Positions 15,693-24,702 of a stretch of 64,000 nucleotides of DNA are shown here, piece after piece. The DNA is from Streptomyces sp. XY006 (lineage in GTDB: Bacteria; Actinomycetota; Actinomycetes; Streptomycetales; Streptomycetaceae), in assembly GCF_002237655.1 (NCBI RefSeq), contig NZ_NOKT01000019.1:100003-164002 (forward strand), given 5' to 3'. The position numbers and the translations under genes were made by a program. Below the pieces are notes generated by a model. It made no database searches, had not been told where the DNA came from, and saw nothing but the letters and a program-made list of their open reading frames with translations. The stretch's first letter is position 1; every line of letters begins with the position of its first letter.

Positions 15693-17777
15693 TCAGGGTC
15701 CGGCCTCCTTGAGCACCTCCATCAGCGCGTGCAGCCGCGGCGAGGCCGCGAGCTCCTCCAGCGCCACCGGACGGCCCTCGGCGTCCGCGATCGGCAGGCG
15801 CCAGTTCGGGTACTGGTCCCACGTCCCCGGCAGGTTCTGCGGGCGGCGGTCGCCGACCCCGTCCGGGAGCCAGACACCGACCATGCGGGCAGGGGTGCGC
15901 AGCAGGAAGCGGTGGACGGCCTGGATCTCGGCCTCCTCCGAGGAGGTGTCGGCACCGCCGCCGGTGCCGTGCAGCAGGCCGAGCTCGGAGAGCAGCGCGA
16001 GCCACTCGGCCGTGTCGGCGGCGGCCTCGGCGCGCTCCTCGGCCAGCGGACGGGTCAGCAGGCCGAGGCTGTCGCGCAGTTCCACGTGCTCGCCGGTGAG
16101 CCGGGCCGCCGTGGAGGGCAGGTCGTGCGTGGTGGCGGTGGCCAGGCAGTCGGCGCGCCAGCTCTCGGGGGCGAGAGGGCGGCCGTCGCCCTCCCAGTCC
16201 CGCTCGAACCACAGCACGGACGTGCCGAGCACCCCGCGCTCGCGCAGCGCCTCGCGCACCCCGGGCTCGACGGTGCCGAGATCCTCGCCGATCACCGGCG
16301 CTCCGGCCCGGGACGCCTCCAGGACCAGGACGGCGAGCATGGCCTCGGCGTCGTAGCGGACGTAGGTGCCCTCGGTGGGCGGGTGGCCCTGGGGGACCCA
16401 CCACAGGCGGAACAGGCCCATGACGTGGTCGATGCGCAGGGCCCCGGCGTAGCGGAACAGGGCGCGCAGCAGGTCGCGGAAGGGCGCGTAGCCGGAGCCG
16501 GCCAGGCGGTCGGGGCGCCAGGGGGGCAGGCCCCAGTCCTGGCCGCGGGCGTTGAAGGCGTCCGGCGGGGCGCCGACCGACATGCCGGCCGCGAAGTACT
16601 CCTGCTGCGCCCAGGCGTCGGCTCCCGCGGGGTGCACGCCCACGGCCAGGTCGTGGACGATCCCGACCGGCATGCCGGCCTCGCGTCCGGCGCGCTGGGC
16701 GGCGGTGAGCTGGGTGTCGGTGAGCCAGGCGAGCCGGGAGAAGAAGTCGACCCGGTCCAGCAGGCCGTTGCGGGCGCGCGTCGTCTCGGCCGAGCGGGGG
16801 TCGCGCAGGCCACTGGGCCAGCGGTGCCAGTCCGAGCCGTGCACCTCGGCGAGCGCGCACCAGGTGGCGTGGTCCTCCAGGGCCTGGCCCTGCTCGGCGA
16901 GGAAGTCGCAGTAGGCGGCGCGCCTGCCGGGGCCGAGGGGGACCTCGCAGAGCAGTTCGAGCGCCTCCCGCTTGAGCTCCCAGACGGCGTCCCGGTCGAT
17001 GAGCGCCCCCTTGTGCAGCACCGCCTCGCGCAGCCGGGCCGCCTTCTCCCGCAGGTCGCGCAGCCGGTCGGGGTCCTCGACGTGGGCGGCCTCGGGGACG
17101 TCCTCGATCCGCAGGTGCACCGGGTCGGGGAAGCGGCGTGAGGAGGGGCGGTAGGGGGAGGGATCGGTGGGGGCGCCCGGCACGGCCGCGTGCAACGGGT
17201 TGACCTGGACGAACCCGGCGCCGAGCGACCGCCCGGCCCAGCCGGCCAGTTCGGCCAGGTCGCCGAGGTCGCCCATGCCCCAGGAGCGGCGGGACAGCAG
17301 CGAGTAGAGCTGGACGAGGAGTCCGTACGAGCGGCCGGGCGGAGTGGGCAGGCGCTCCGGCGCGACGATCAGGTGGGCGTGGGCGGTGCGGCCGTCCGGT
17401 GCGGTGACGGTCAGCCGGTGGACGCCGGGCGGGAGCTGTTCGGCCGAGGCGCGGGTCTCGCCCTGCTCGGTCTCGACGCGCAGCCGGGTCCCCTCCGGCA
17501 GGGCGGCCAGGGCGGCCGGCGGGTTCGCTCCCCAGGCGACGACGGTCGGCGGCAGCAGCCGCGCGCCCAGCTCGCGCTCCCGGGCGGCGAGCGCGGCGCG
17601 GACGGCGCCGGGCGTGCTCGCGTCCACGCCGAGAGCGGCCAGGGCGAGGGTGACCGCGGTGGCCGAAGCCGCGACCGTGCGGTCCGGGGAGGGGCTGTAG
17701 GAAGGGGCGACGCCGTGCAGGACGGCGAGGCGGGACAGGTCCTCGGAGAGCGGTTCGGCCGGCCGGGGAGCGGTCAT
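15693..17777 (-). CDS. malQ: 4-alpha-glucanotransferase (amylomaltase, GH77)
   Basis: A 694-residue enzyme that transfers 1,4-alpha-glucan segments between chains, used in maltodextrin and glycogen turnover. The GH77 barrel begins near YGLLVQLYSLLSRRSWGMGDLGDL. The nucleophile is D450 in LRIDHVMGLFRLWW, the acid/base is E498 in IGEDLG, and the transition-state Asp is in TTHDLPSTA. The N-terminal 140 residues form the beta-rich extension found in actinobacterial MalQ. The ATG at 17777 directly abuts the stop of a small upstream gene (TAGATG) and lacks its own ribosome site, so its translation is coupled to that gene. Confidence 0.95.
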   Translation of the reverse strand: MTAPRPAEPLSEDLSRLAVLHGVAPSYSPSPDRTVAASATAVTLALAALGVDASTPGAVRAALAARERELGARLLPPTVVAWGANPPAALAALPEGTRLRVETEQGETRASAEQLPPGVHRLTVTAPDGRTAHAHLIVAPERLPTPPGRSYGLLVQLYSLLSRRSWGMGDLGDLAELAGWAGRSLGAGFVQVNPLHAAVPGAPTDPSPYRPSSRRFPDPVHLRIEDVPEAAHVEDPDRLRDLREKAARLREAVLHKGALIDRDAVWELKREALELLCEVPLGPGRRAAYCDFLAEQGQALEDHATWCALAEVHGSDWHRWPSGLRDPRSAETTRARNGLLDRVDFFSRLAWLTDTQLTAAQRAGREAGMPVGIVHDLAVGVHPAGADAWAQQEYFAAGMSVGAPPDAFNARGQDWGLPPWRPDRLAGSGYAPFRDLLRALFRYAGALRIDHVMGLFRLWWVPQGHPPTEGTYVRYDAEAMLAVLVLEASRAGAPVIGEDLGTVEPGVREALRERGVLGTSVLWFERDWEGDGRPLAPESWRADCLATATTHDLPSTAARLTGEHVELRDSLGLLTRPLAEERAEAAADTAEWLALLSELGLLHGTGGGADTSSEEAEIQAVHRFLLRTPARMVGVWLPDGVGDRRPQNLPGTWDQYPNWRLPIADAEGRPVALEELAASPRLHALMEVLKEAGP

Positions 17778-18038
17778 CTAGAGCCTCGAGTGGTCCGGGA
17801 CGAAGGCGGGGGGCTCGCTGGTCAGGGGGGCGGCCTCGGCGAGCGGCGGCTCGCTGGTGAGGGGCTCGGCGTCGGGCAGCGGGGGCTCGCTGGTCAGCGG
17901 CGGCTCGGTGCAGGCGCTCTCGGAGCTGAAGACGCAGTACTGCGGGTCGTGGTGGCGGGGCGCGTCGGGTTCGGCGGACGGGTCGTCCGCCACGGGTTTG
18001 GACGGGGCCGGGAGCGGAAGGAACGTCATCGCAGCCAC
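17778..18038 (-). CDS. Small Pro/Glu-rich repeat protein, leader of the malQ operon
   Basis: An 86-residue protein of unknown family. It begins at GTG 18038 with an excellent ribosome site (AAAAGGAGG, 5-nt spacing), so it is very likely translated. The C-terminal half is a repeat of PLTSEPPL(P/A)(D/E)AE, present three times with a partial copy. The N-terminal half has two cysteines (QYCVFSSESACTEPP). No signal peptide or membrane helix is seen and the sequence looks disordered. It ends exactly where malQ begins, so one role may simply be to load ribosomes onto malQ. A short repeat peptide substrate or a binding partner are alternatives without further support. Confidence 0.7.
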   Translation of the reverse strand: MAAMTFLPLPAPSKPVADDPSAEPDAPRHHDPQYCVFSSESACTEPPLTSEPPLPDAEPLTSEPPLAEAAPLTSEPPAFVPDHSRL

Positions 18039-18260
18039 GGGGGCCTCCTTTTCGGGTACGGCTTGCGGGTTATCGCAGCCCTACCCAGTCGGCGCGCGGG
18101 CAGACGCCCTGCGCCGCACATCGTGCTCCTGCTCACATTCCGCTCCCCTCCACTCCTTCCATATTCCGGCAAAAGCCGTCACATCGGCCACTCTCGTTGA
18201 CACCCTCGGCGGGCGGGTGGTGGGCTCGTTCCGCCGGTCGAACACACCTGGAGGGGGCCT

Positions 18261-21128
18261 GTGGGACTGCGGCACGGGAAGCGGGCGGCGGCTCTCGCGG
18301 TCGCCGTCGCGGCCGGAAGCCTGGGGGCCGCGCCCGCCGCGGTGGCGGCTCCGCCCCCGCCGGGAACGGCCGCCGCGCCGGCCCCCGGCGTCACCGAGTC
18401 GGGCCCGTCCGTCTGGCCGCGCCCGCAGTCCCTGCGCGCGAACGGCGCCCCCGTCGCCGTGCCGGACCGGGTCGCGCTGGTTTTTGATGCACACGCCGAC
18501 CCGTACGCCCTCGACGCGCTGCGCGCGCTCCTGCGGCACGCCGGGGCGCGCCGGATCACGGACACCGCCGAGCCGGGCGCCCTGGTCGTGCGCGCGCGGA
18601 CGGAACCCGCCCGCCCGGGCGACCGGCACGCCCTGCCCTCCGGCGGCTACGAACTGACCGTGGGCGCGGGCGGCGTCACCCTCACCGGCACCGGCGCGGA
18701 CGGCCTGTTCCACGCCGTGCAGACCCTGCGCCGGCTCGTGCGCCCGGACGGCACGATCGCGGCGGCCGTCGTGCGCGACTGGCCCGGCACCGCCGTCCGC
18801 GGGGTCACCGAGGGCTTCTACGGCACCGCCTGGACGCACCGCCAGCGCCTGGCGCAGCTCGACTTCCTGGGGCGCACCAAGCAGAACCGCTACCTGTACG
18901 CCCCGGGCGACGACCTCTACCGGCAGGCCCGCTGGCGTGAGCCGTACCCGGCGGCGCAGCGGGCGGCGTTCCGGGAACTGGCCGAGCGGGCGCGCCGCAA
19001 CCACGTCACGCCCGGCTGGGCCGTGGCCCCGGGCCAGGCGATGTGCTTCTCCTCCGACGACGACGTCCGCGCCCTGACGCGGAAGCTGGACGCGATGTGG
19101 GCGCTGGGGTTCCGGGCCTTCCAGCTCCAGTTCCAGGACGTCAGCTACAGCGAGTGGCACTGCGAGGCGGACGCCGAGCGGTTCGGCTCCGGGCCCGGGG
19201 CGGCCGCCCGGGCGCAGGCGCGGGTGGCGAACGCGGTCGCCCGGCACCTGGAGCGACGCCACCCCGGCGCCGCGAGGCTGTCGCTGATGCCCACGGAGTA
19301 CTACGAGGACGGCGCGACGGACTACCGGCGCGCCCTGGCGCACGCGCTGGCCGAGGGCGTCGAGGTGGCGTGGACGGGCGTCGGGGTGGTGCCCCGCACC
19401 ATCACGGGCCGTGAACTGGCGGCGGCGCGCGAGGCGTTCGGGCATCCACTGATCACGATGGACAACTACCCGGTCAACGACTACGCGCCCGGCCGCCTGT
19501 TCCTCGGCCCGTACCAGGGCCGCGAGCCGGCCGTCGCGACCGGCTCGGCCGCGCTGCTCGCCAACGCCATGCAGCAGCCGGAGGCGTCCCGCATCCCGCT
19601 GTTCACCGCCGCCGACTACGCCTGGAACCCGCGCGGCTACCGCCCCGGGGAGTCCTGGCGGGCCGCGATCGCCGACCTGGCGGGCGGGGACCGGCGCCGC
19701 GAACAGGCCCTGGCGGCGCTCGCCGGGAACGACGCGTCGTCGGTGCTGGACGACGAGGAGTCGGCGTACCTGCGGCCGCTGACCGAGGCGTACTGGCGCT
19801 CCCGCGCGGCGGGCGGCGCGGGCGGCGACGACGCCGTGCGGCGGCTGCGGCAGGCCTTCACGGTGCTGCGCGAGCTGCCCGGCCGGCTGGCGGGCACGGG
19901 CCTGGCGGCGGAGGTCGCGCCCTGGTCGGAGCAGCTGTCACGGTACGGCGAGGCGGGCACGGCCGCGCTCGGCATGCTGGACGCGCAGAGCGCCGGGGAC
20001 GCGGCGGCGGCCTGGACGGCGTACCGGAGGCTCGGGGCGCTGCGGGACGGCCTGCAGTCGGCCCGCGTCGAGGTCGGCACGGACGTCCTGGACACGTTCC
20101 TGCAGCGGGCGCAGAAGTCGTACACGGCCTGGTCGGGCATCGATCACGAGCCGCCGCGCAACCCCGGCGACGGCCACACCCGGCGCTTCGCGCCCGCCCG
20201 TCCGCTGACCGCCCTGACCGTGCTGGCCGAGCCGGGCACGCGGGGCCGGGTCGAGGCGCGGGTGCCGGGGCGGGGCTGGCGGGAGGCGGGCCGGCTGGAC
20301 CCCTCGGGGGCGACCGAGGTGCGGCTGCCGGGCGGGGCGCGGGCCGGGCAGCCGGTGGACGCCGTGCGCGTCGACGGCCCCTCCCCCTCCCGCGTGCGCC
20401 ATCTCGTCCCCTGGTTCGCGGACTCCCCCGAGGCCTCCCTCGGCCTGGACCGGGACCGCGTGGACGTGGAGAGGGGCCGTACCGAGCGGCTGACGGCCCG
20501 GCTGGACACCCCGCGGCCGGCCGACACCCGCGGCCGGCTCACCGTCGAGGCGCCGCCGGGTGTGCGCGTACGGGTGCCGCGGGCCGAGTCGGTCGTGCCG
20601 CGCGGCACGACCGTGGAGGTGCCGGTCGAGGTGACCGTGGAGCGCGGCGCCCCCACCCGCTCCCACGAGGTCCGGCTCCGCTTCGCGGGCGCGGCCCGCA
20701 CCCTCACGGTCCGGGCGTTCCCGCCCACCGGCGGACCCGACCTGGCCCGCACCGGAACGGCCCGCTCCGCGGCCGACGAGACGCCGGACTTCCCGGCGTC
20801 GGCGGCGAACGACGGCGACCCGGACACCCGCTGGTCGTCCCCGGCCGACGACGGCGCCTGGTGGCAGGTCGAACTGCCCCGCCCGGCCCATCTCGGCCGG
20901 CTCGAACTGCGCTGGCAGGACGCCCACCCCGCGGCCTACCGCGTCCAGGTCTCCCTCGACGGCCGCCGCTGGCGCACGGCGGCGACGGTACGCGACAGCC
21001 GGGGCGGCCACGAGAGCATCCGCATGGACGAACGGAACGTGCGCCACGTCCGCATCCAGGGCGAGAAGCGAGCCACCCCGTATGGCTACTCCCTGTGGTC
21101 GGCGGAGGTGTACGCGGTCACGGAGTAA
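18261..21128 (+). CDS. Secreted GH84-like beta-N-acetylglucosaminidase with C-terminal F5/8-type module
   Basis: A 955-residue secreted enzyme. Signal peptide residues 1-29 (cut near AVAA-PPPP). An N-terminal hexosaminidase-like beta domain follows, then the NAGidase barrel, starting at RGVTEGFYGTAWTH (about residue 190) and covering PGDDLYRQARW and MDNYPVNDY. A helical region follows, then a beta domain and a terminal discoidin/CBM32-like domain (DGDPDTRWSSPADDGAWWQVEL...). The position where the GH84 catalytic Asp-Asp pair is expected reads FQLQFQDVSY, so the first Asp seems to be Gln. GTG 18261 follows GGAGGGGG. Likely substrates are GlcNAc-containing glycans (chitin fragments, glycoproteins), which fits the aminosugar operon 5 kb further on. 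Confidence 0.85.
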   Translation: MGLRHGKRAAALAVAVAAGSLGAAPAAVAAPPPPGTAAAPAPGVTESGPSVWPRPQSLRANGAPVAVPDRVALVFDAHADPYALDALRALLRHAGARRITDTAEPGALVVRARTEPARPGDRHALPSGGYELTVGAGGVTLTGTGADGLFHAVQTLRRLVRPDGTIAAAVVRDWPGTAVRGVTEGFYGTAWTHRQRLAQLDFLGRTKQNRYLYAPGDDLYRQARWREPYPAAQRAAFRELAERARRNHVTPGWAVAPGQAMCFSSDDDVRALTRKLDAMWALGFRAFQLQFQDVSYSEWHCEADAERFGSGPGAAARAQARVANAVARHLERRHPGAARLSLMPTEYYEDGATDYRRALAHALAEGVEVAWTGVGVVPRTITGRELAAAREAFGHPLITMDNYPVNDYAPGRLFLGPYQGREPAVATGSAALLANAMQQPEASRIPLFTAADYAWNPRGYRPGESWRAAIADLAGGDRRREQALAALAGNDASSVLDDEESAYLRPLTEAYWRSRAAGGAGGDDAVRRLRQAFTVLRELPGRLAGTGLAAEVAPWSEQLSRYGEAGTAALGMLDAQSAGDAAAAWTAYRRLGALRDGLQSARVEVGTDVLDTFLQRAQKSYTAWSGIDHEPPRNPGDGHTRRFAPARPLTALTVLAEPGTRGRVEARVPGRGWREAGRLDPSGATEVRLPGGARAGQPVDAVRVDGPSPSRVRHLVPWFADSPEASLGLDRDRVDVERGRTERLTARLDTPRPADTRGRLTVEAPPGVRVRVPRAESVVPRGTTVEVPVEVTVERGAPTRSHEVRLRFAGAARTLTVRAFPPTGGPDLARTGTARSAADETPDFPASAANDGDPDTRWSSPADDGAWWQVELPRPAHLGRLELRWQDAHPAAYRVQVSLDGRRWRTAATVRDSRGGHESIRMDERNVRHVRIQGEKRATPYGYSLWSAEVYAVTE

Positions 21129-21167
21129 TCCCCGAGGGACCCCGCGCGATCTTTTTGCGGGCGACTA

Positions 21168-21197
21168 TTCACTCAGTACATGTACTGAGTACATAAT
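21168..21197 (+). promoter_or_regulatory. PadR promoter and 20-bp palindromic operator
   Basis: ACTCAGTACATGTACTGAGT (21171-21190) is a perfect 20-bp palindrome. It overlaps a second one, ATGTACTGAGTACAT (21180-21194), which has the ATGT-N-ACAT form of PadR sites. A -35-like TTCACT (21168-21173) and a -10-like CATAAT (21192-21197) enclose both. The start of transcription should fall at about 21204, next to ATG 21205, so the mRNA would be leaderless and the operator would block the promoter. Confidence 0.75.
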
Positions 21198-21204
21198 GAT
21201 CGCC

Positions 21205-21738
21205 ATGAGCACCCGCCACATCCTGCTGGGCCTGCTCGCCACGGGTCCGAGCCACGGTTACGACCTCAAGCGACGCCACGACGAACGCTTCCCGCAGGCC
21301 CGTCCACTGGCCTACGGGCAGGTCTACACGACCCTGCAGCGCCTCGTCCGCGACGGTCTCGCCGAGGTCGACGGCACCGACTCCGACGGCGGCCCGGAAC
21401 GGACCGTCTACCGCCCGACCGGCGAGGGGACGCGCGAGCTGTCCCGCTGGGCCGCCGAGATCGCGCCGCCCGCGCCCTTCGTGGCCAACGAGATCTTCGC
21501 CAAGGTCGTGGTCGCGATCCTCTCCGGCGGCGACCCGGCCGGGTACCTGAGCGCCCAGCGCGCCGCCCACATGGAGCGGATGCGGGAGCTGACGGCCCTC
21601 AAGGCGGCCCCGGGCACCGACCTGGCGACCGTGCTCTCGGCGGACTACGCCCTCAACCACCTCGACGCCGATCTCCGTTGGATGAACACCACGGCGGCCC
21701 GGCTCACCACCCTGACCGCGGAGGTCGATGCACCATGA
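21205..21738 (+). CDS. PadR-family transcriptional regulator
   Basis: A 177-residue regulator. The N-terminal winged helix has the PadR signature (HILLGLLATGPSHGYDLKR, then YTTLQRLVRDGLAEV...GPERTVYRPT). The C-terminal helical dimerisation half includes HMERMRELTALK. ATG 21205 (MSTRH) is preferred over ATG 21196 because the promoter geometry points to a leaderless transcript beginning there. Its stop overlaps the start of the ABC ATPase (ATGA), so it is the first gene of a three-gene operon that it probably represses through the palindrome over its own promoter. Confidence 0.9.
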   Translation: MSTRHILLGLLATGPSHGYDLKRRHDERFPQARPLAYGQVYTTLQRLVRDGLAEVDGTDSDGGPERTVYRPTGEGTRELSRWAAEIAPPAPFVANEIFAKVVVAILSGGDPAGYLSAQRAAHMERMRELTALKAAPGTDLATVLSADYALNHLDADLRWMNTTAARLTTLTAEVDAP

Positions 21739-22421
21739 GCAGACCCGTCCCCCTCCTCACGGCCCGTGGCCTCGTCAAGGCACACGGCAGCACACCCGCC
21801 CTGCGCGGCGCGTCGGTCGAACTGCACGCCGGGGAGATCCTCGCCGTGACCGGCCCGAGCGGCAGCGGGAAGTCGACGCTGCTGCACTGCCTGGCCGGGA
21901 TCGTCCGGCCGGACGAGGGCTCGGTGACGTACGACGGCCGGCGGCTGGAGGAGCTGTCCGAGCAGCGGCTGAGCGCGCTGCGGCGTACCGAGTTCGGCGT
22001 GGTGTTCCAGTTCGGCCAGCTCGTCCCCGAGCTGACGGTCCTGGACAACGTCGCCCTGCCCCTGCTGCTGGCCGGTACCGACCGGGCCGGCGCCCGGACC
22101 CGGGCCGGTGCGTGGCTTGAGCGCTTCGGGGTGCGCGGACAGGACGGGATGCGCCCGGGCGAGCTGAGCGGCGGCCAGGCCCAGCGGGTGGCGCTGGCCC
22201 GGGCCCTGGTCACGAGCCCGCGAGTGGTCTTCGCCGACGAGCCGACGGGGGCCCTGGACTCCCTCGCGAGCGAGCAGGTCATGACGGCCCTGGTGCACAC
22301 GGCCCGCGAGGCGGGCACGGCGGTCCTGCTCATCACGCACGACGCGCAGGTGGCGGCGTACGCGGACCGTGAGGTCCGGCTGCGGGACGGCGCCGCGGCG
22401 GCGCTGGGGGTGACGGCATGA
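21735..22421 (+). CDS. ABC transporter ATP-binding protein (MacB/LolD type)
   Basis: A 228-residue ATPase. Walker A is GPSGSGKST (about residues 39-47), the Q-loop is FQFGQLVPELTVLDNV, the signature is LSGGQAQR, Walker B is VVFADEPTGALD and the switch His is in LLITHDAQVA. The GALDS run and the Q-loop sequence are those of transporters that work with FtsX-like permeases. Such complexes move peptides, antibiotics or lipoproteins, or act as sensors of cell-wall antibiotics. The start overlaps padR and the stop overlaps the permease (ATGA at both junctions). Confidence 0.93.
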   Translation: MSRPVPLLTARGLVKAHGSTPALRGASVELHAGEILAVTGPSGSGKSTLLHCLAGIVRPDEGSVTYDGRRLEELSEQRLSALRRTEFGVVFQFGQLVPELTVLDNVALPLLLAGTDRAGARTRAGAWLERFGVRGQDGMRPGELSGGQAQRVALARALVTSPRVVFADEPTGALDSLASEQVMTALVHTAREAGTAVLLITHDAQVAAYADREVRLRDGAAAALGVTA

Positions 22422-23767
22422 GACGCCTGCGCTCCGATCTGCGCCTGGCCTGGGAGCTCACCCGGGGGTCCGGCCGCGGCGAGTGGTGGCGGATCGCGCT
22501 GACGGCGGCCGGCGCGGCCCTGGCGACGGGGTTCGCTCTCACCGCCGCCGTCCTGGCCTCCCTGCGCGGCACCCACCGCGTGCCCGTCGCCCACGGCCTG
22601 CTGGACCAGCCCGGCACGCGGTCCGGTGTGGTCGTCGGCCTGCTGCTCCTGCTCGTGCCGGTGCTCGGCCTCCTCGGGCAGTGCGCCCGCGTCGGGGCGG
22701 TGCACCGGGACCGGCGGCTGGCCCGGCTGCGGCTGGCCGGGGCGACGCCCTGGCAGGTGCGGCGGATCGCCGCGCTGGAGACCGGCCTGGCCTGCCTGCC
22801 GGGCTCGGCGGTCGCCGTCTGCTGCTCGGTGCCGCTGCTGCTGCGCTGGTGGGAGCGGCCCAGCGCGCCGGCCTGGGCCGGGATCGCCCTGGTCGCCCTC
22901 GCCGTGCCGCTGCTGGGCACGGCGGCGGGCGGGCTCGCGCTGCGCCGGGTGCTGGCCGACCCGCTCGGCCGGGTCCGCCGGGCCGGACCGCGCGGCGGAC
23001 GGGGCCCGGGCCTGCTGTTCCTGGCCGGGCTGTGCCTCATCGGCCTGGTGGGCGTGCTCACCGTGTCCGGCGCGTCCACCACCGCGGGCGGCCGGGCCGG
23101 CGGCGGTGCGCTGCTGCCGGTGCTGGGCGCGGCCGTCGCGGTCGGCGCGGGCGCGGTGTGGCTCTCGGGAGCCGTCGCCGCGGCCACCGGCCGGCTCCTC
23201 GCGGTCCGGGCCCGGTCGGCGGCCACCCTGATCGCCGCCGAGCGGCTGCGCGACGACCCCTGGGCCGCCGCCCGCGCCCACGCGGCCGTGCTGCTGGTGA
23301 CGGTCGCCGGGACCGGCTTCCTGGGCATCCGGCAGGTCCTCGTGGACGTGGTGCGCGCCAGGAAGGACCTCGACACGTCCTATTACCTGGCCGGCCTCGA
23401 CCTCACCGGCGCGGCCGTCGCGGTCGCCGTCGCCGTCACGCTGTCCGCCCTGGCCGTCGGCACCGCCGAGTCGGTGGCCACCCGCCGCCGGAGTCTGGCC
23501 GCGCAGGTGGCCGCCGGGGTCCCGCGTGCGGTGCTCGGCCGGGCCCTGCTGCTGGAGACCGCGCTGCCGCTGGCCCCCGCGCTGCTGCTCGCGGGTCTGG
23601 GCGGGACGGGCATCGGCGCCTGGTACGCCCTGCTGGCCGGCCGCCCGGTGCCCTGGGCGATCGCCCTGGTGCCCGTCGTGGCCTACGCCGCCTGCCTGCT
23701 GGCCGCGGCGGGCTCCCTGCCCCTGCTGCGCCGCTCGGTGCGCCCCGGGGAGCTGCGGTACGCGTGA
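22418..23767 (+). CDS. FtsX-like ABC transporter permease
   Basis: A 449-residue membrane protein with about eight hydrophobic helices in two groups. The first FtsX-like unit (QCARVGAVHRDRRLARLRLAGATPWQVRRI) carries the coupling-helix motif that contacts the ATPase. A second, weaker one (TRRRSLAAQVAAGVPRAVLGRALLLE) follows later. It forms the transmembrane half of the exporter or sensor with the overlapping ATPase gene. The substrate cannot be told. PadR control suggests induction by a toxic small molecule, which is inference from the context. Confidence 0.88.
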   Translation: MRRLRSDLRLAWELTRGSGRGEWWRIALTAAGAALATGFALTAAVLASLRGTHRVPVAHGLLDQPGTRSGVVVGLLLLLVPVLGLLGQCARVGAVHRDRRLARLRLAGATPWQVRRIAALETGLACLPGSAVAVCCSVPLLLRWWERPSAPAWAGIALVALAVPLLGTAAGGLALRRVLADPLGRVRRAGPRGGRGPGLLFLAGLCLIGLVGVLTVSGASTTAGGRAGGGALLPVLGAAVAVGAGAVWLSGAVAAATGRLLAVRARSAATLIAAERLRDDPWAAARAHAAVLLVTVAGTGFLGIRQVLVDVVRARKDLDTSYYLAGLDLTGAAVAVAVAVTLSALAVGTAESVATRRRSLAAQVAAGVPRAVLGRALLLETALPLAPALLLAGLGGTGIGAWYALLAGRPVPWAIALVPVVAYAACLLAAAGSLPLLRRSVRPGELRYA

Positions 23768-23852
23768 GCGGAGGCACGCCGGAACCCGGGGGGACGGGGG
23801 TCCCCCGGGCCCGGCGGGGTGCCGCGCGCCTACACGAAGGCCCGGATCGTCG

Positions 23853-24389
23853 TCAGGCGGAAATGCCGTCGATCCGGGCCAAGGCGTCGTCCGCGCCGTA
23901 CGGCTGCAAGTACGGCAGCCAGCGCGGGTCCCTGTGGCCGGTCCCGATGATGCGCCAGGCCAGGCCGGTGGGCGGGGCGGGTTTGTGGCGCAGCCGCCAG
24001 CCGATCTCGACCAGGTGGCGGTCGGCCTTCACGTGGTTGCAGCGGCGGCAGGACGCCACCACGTTGTCCCAGACGTGCTTGCCCCCGCGGCTGCGCGGGA
24101 TGACGTGGTCGACGCTGGTTGCGACGCCACCGCAGTACATGCACCGGCCCCCGTCGCGGGCGAACAGCGCCCGGCGGGTGAGAGGAACGGGCCCCCGATA
24201 GGGAACCCGGACGAATCGCTTGAGCCGGACCACGCTGGGTGCGGGGACTGTGACGGTCGCGCTGTGCAGATAGGCGCCGGACTCCTCGAGGCAGACGGCC
24301 TTGTTCTCGAGGACGAGGACGAGCGCGCGGCGGAGCGGTACGACGCCTAGCGGCTCGTACGACGCGTTGAGGACCAGGACATGCGGCAC
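23853..24389 (-). CDS. HNH endonuclease family protein
   Basis: A 178-residue protein. GTG 24389 has a perfect AAGGAGG ribosome site 6 nt upstream. The N-terminal half (VLVLNASYEPLGVVPLRRALVLVLENKAV) is a small beta-alpha domain common in this family. The C-terminal half is an HNH zinc-binding nuclease domain with CMYCGG, the HNH core TSVDHVIPRSRGG, an Asn in WDNVV and the second Cys pair CRRCNHVKADR. All catalytic residues are present. The type is conserved and stand-alone in actinobacteria, with no toxin, phage or restriction partner beside it. Its biological role is not known to me. Confidence 0.88.
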   Translation of the reverse strand: MPHVLVLNASYEPLGVVPLRRALVLVLENKAVCLEESGAYLHSATVTVPAPSVVRLKRFVRVPYRGPVPLTRRALFARDGGRCMYCGGVATSVDHVIPRSRGGKHVWDNVVASCRRCNHVKADRHLVEIGWRLRHKPAPPTGLAWRIIGTGHRDPRWLPYLQPYGADDALARIDGISA

Positions 24390-24702
24390 GGATGCCTCCT
24401 TGGACGCCGGCGGCGCGTGGCTCGCGCCGGGACGATTCGTAGTCAGTCTCCCCTCATGCCTGGTGGACGCGCCACCATGTCCCGGTAACGGGCTGGGAGT
24501 GTTTTCGACCACATCTGGAGGATCCCCCGGATCATGGCCTGTTCAAGCGCAGGTGAGTCCGGTCTCTCCTTCACACATTCGTCAAAGGCACACACAATGC
24601 CCCGTTAGTGTGGTGGTTCTGCCCCTTCGGTGACCCAGCCGTGACCTTGACCCCCCTGAACCACCGCGCCGGGGCAGACCGCTGCACCTGGAGGTACCTG
24701 CC
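24390..24702. other. Divergent intergenic region, 313 bp
   Basis: Separates the HNH gene (minus) and mscS (plus). It must hold both promoters, but I could not assign -35/-10 boxes with confidence. No repeat or hairpin stands out. Confidence 0.5.
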
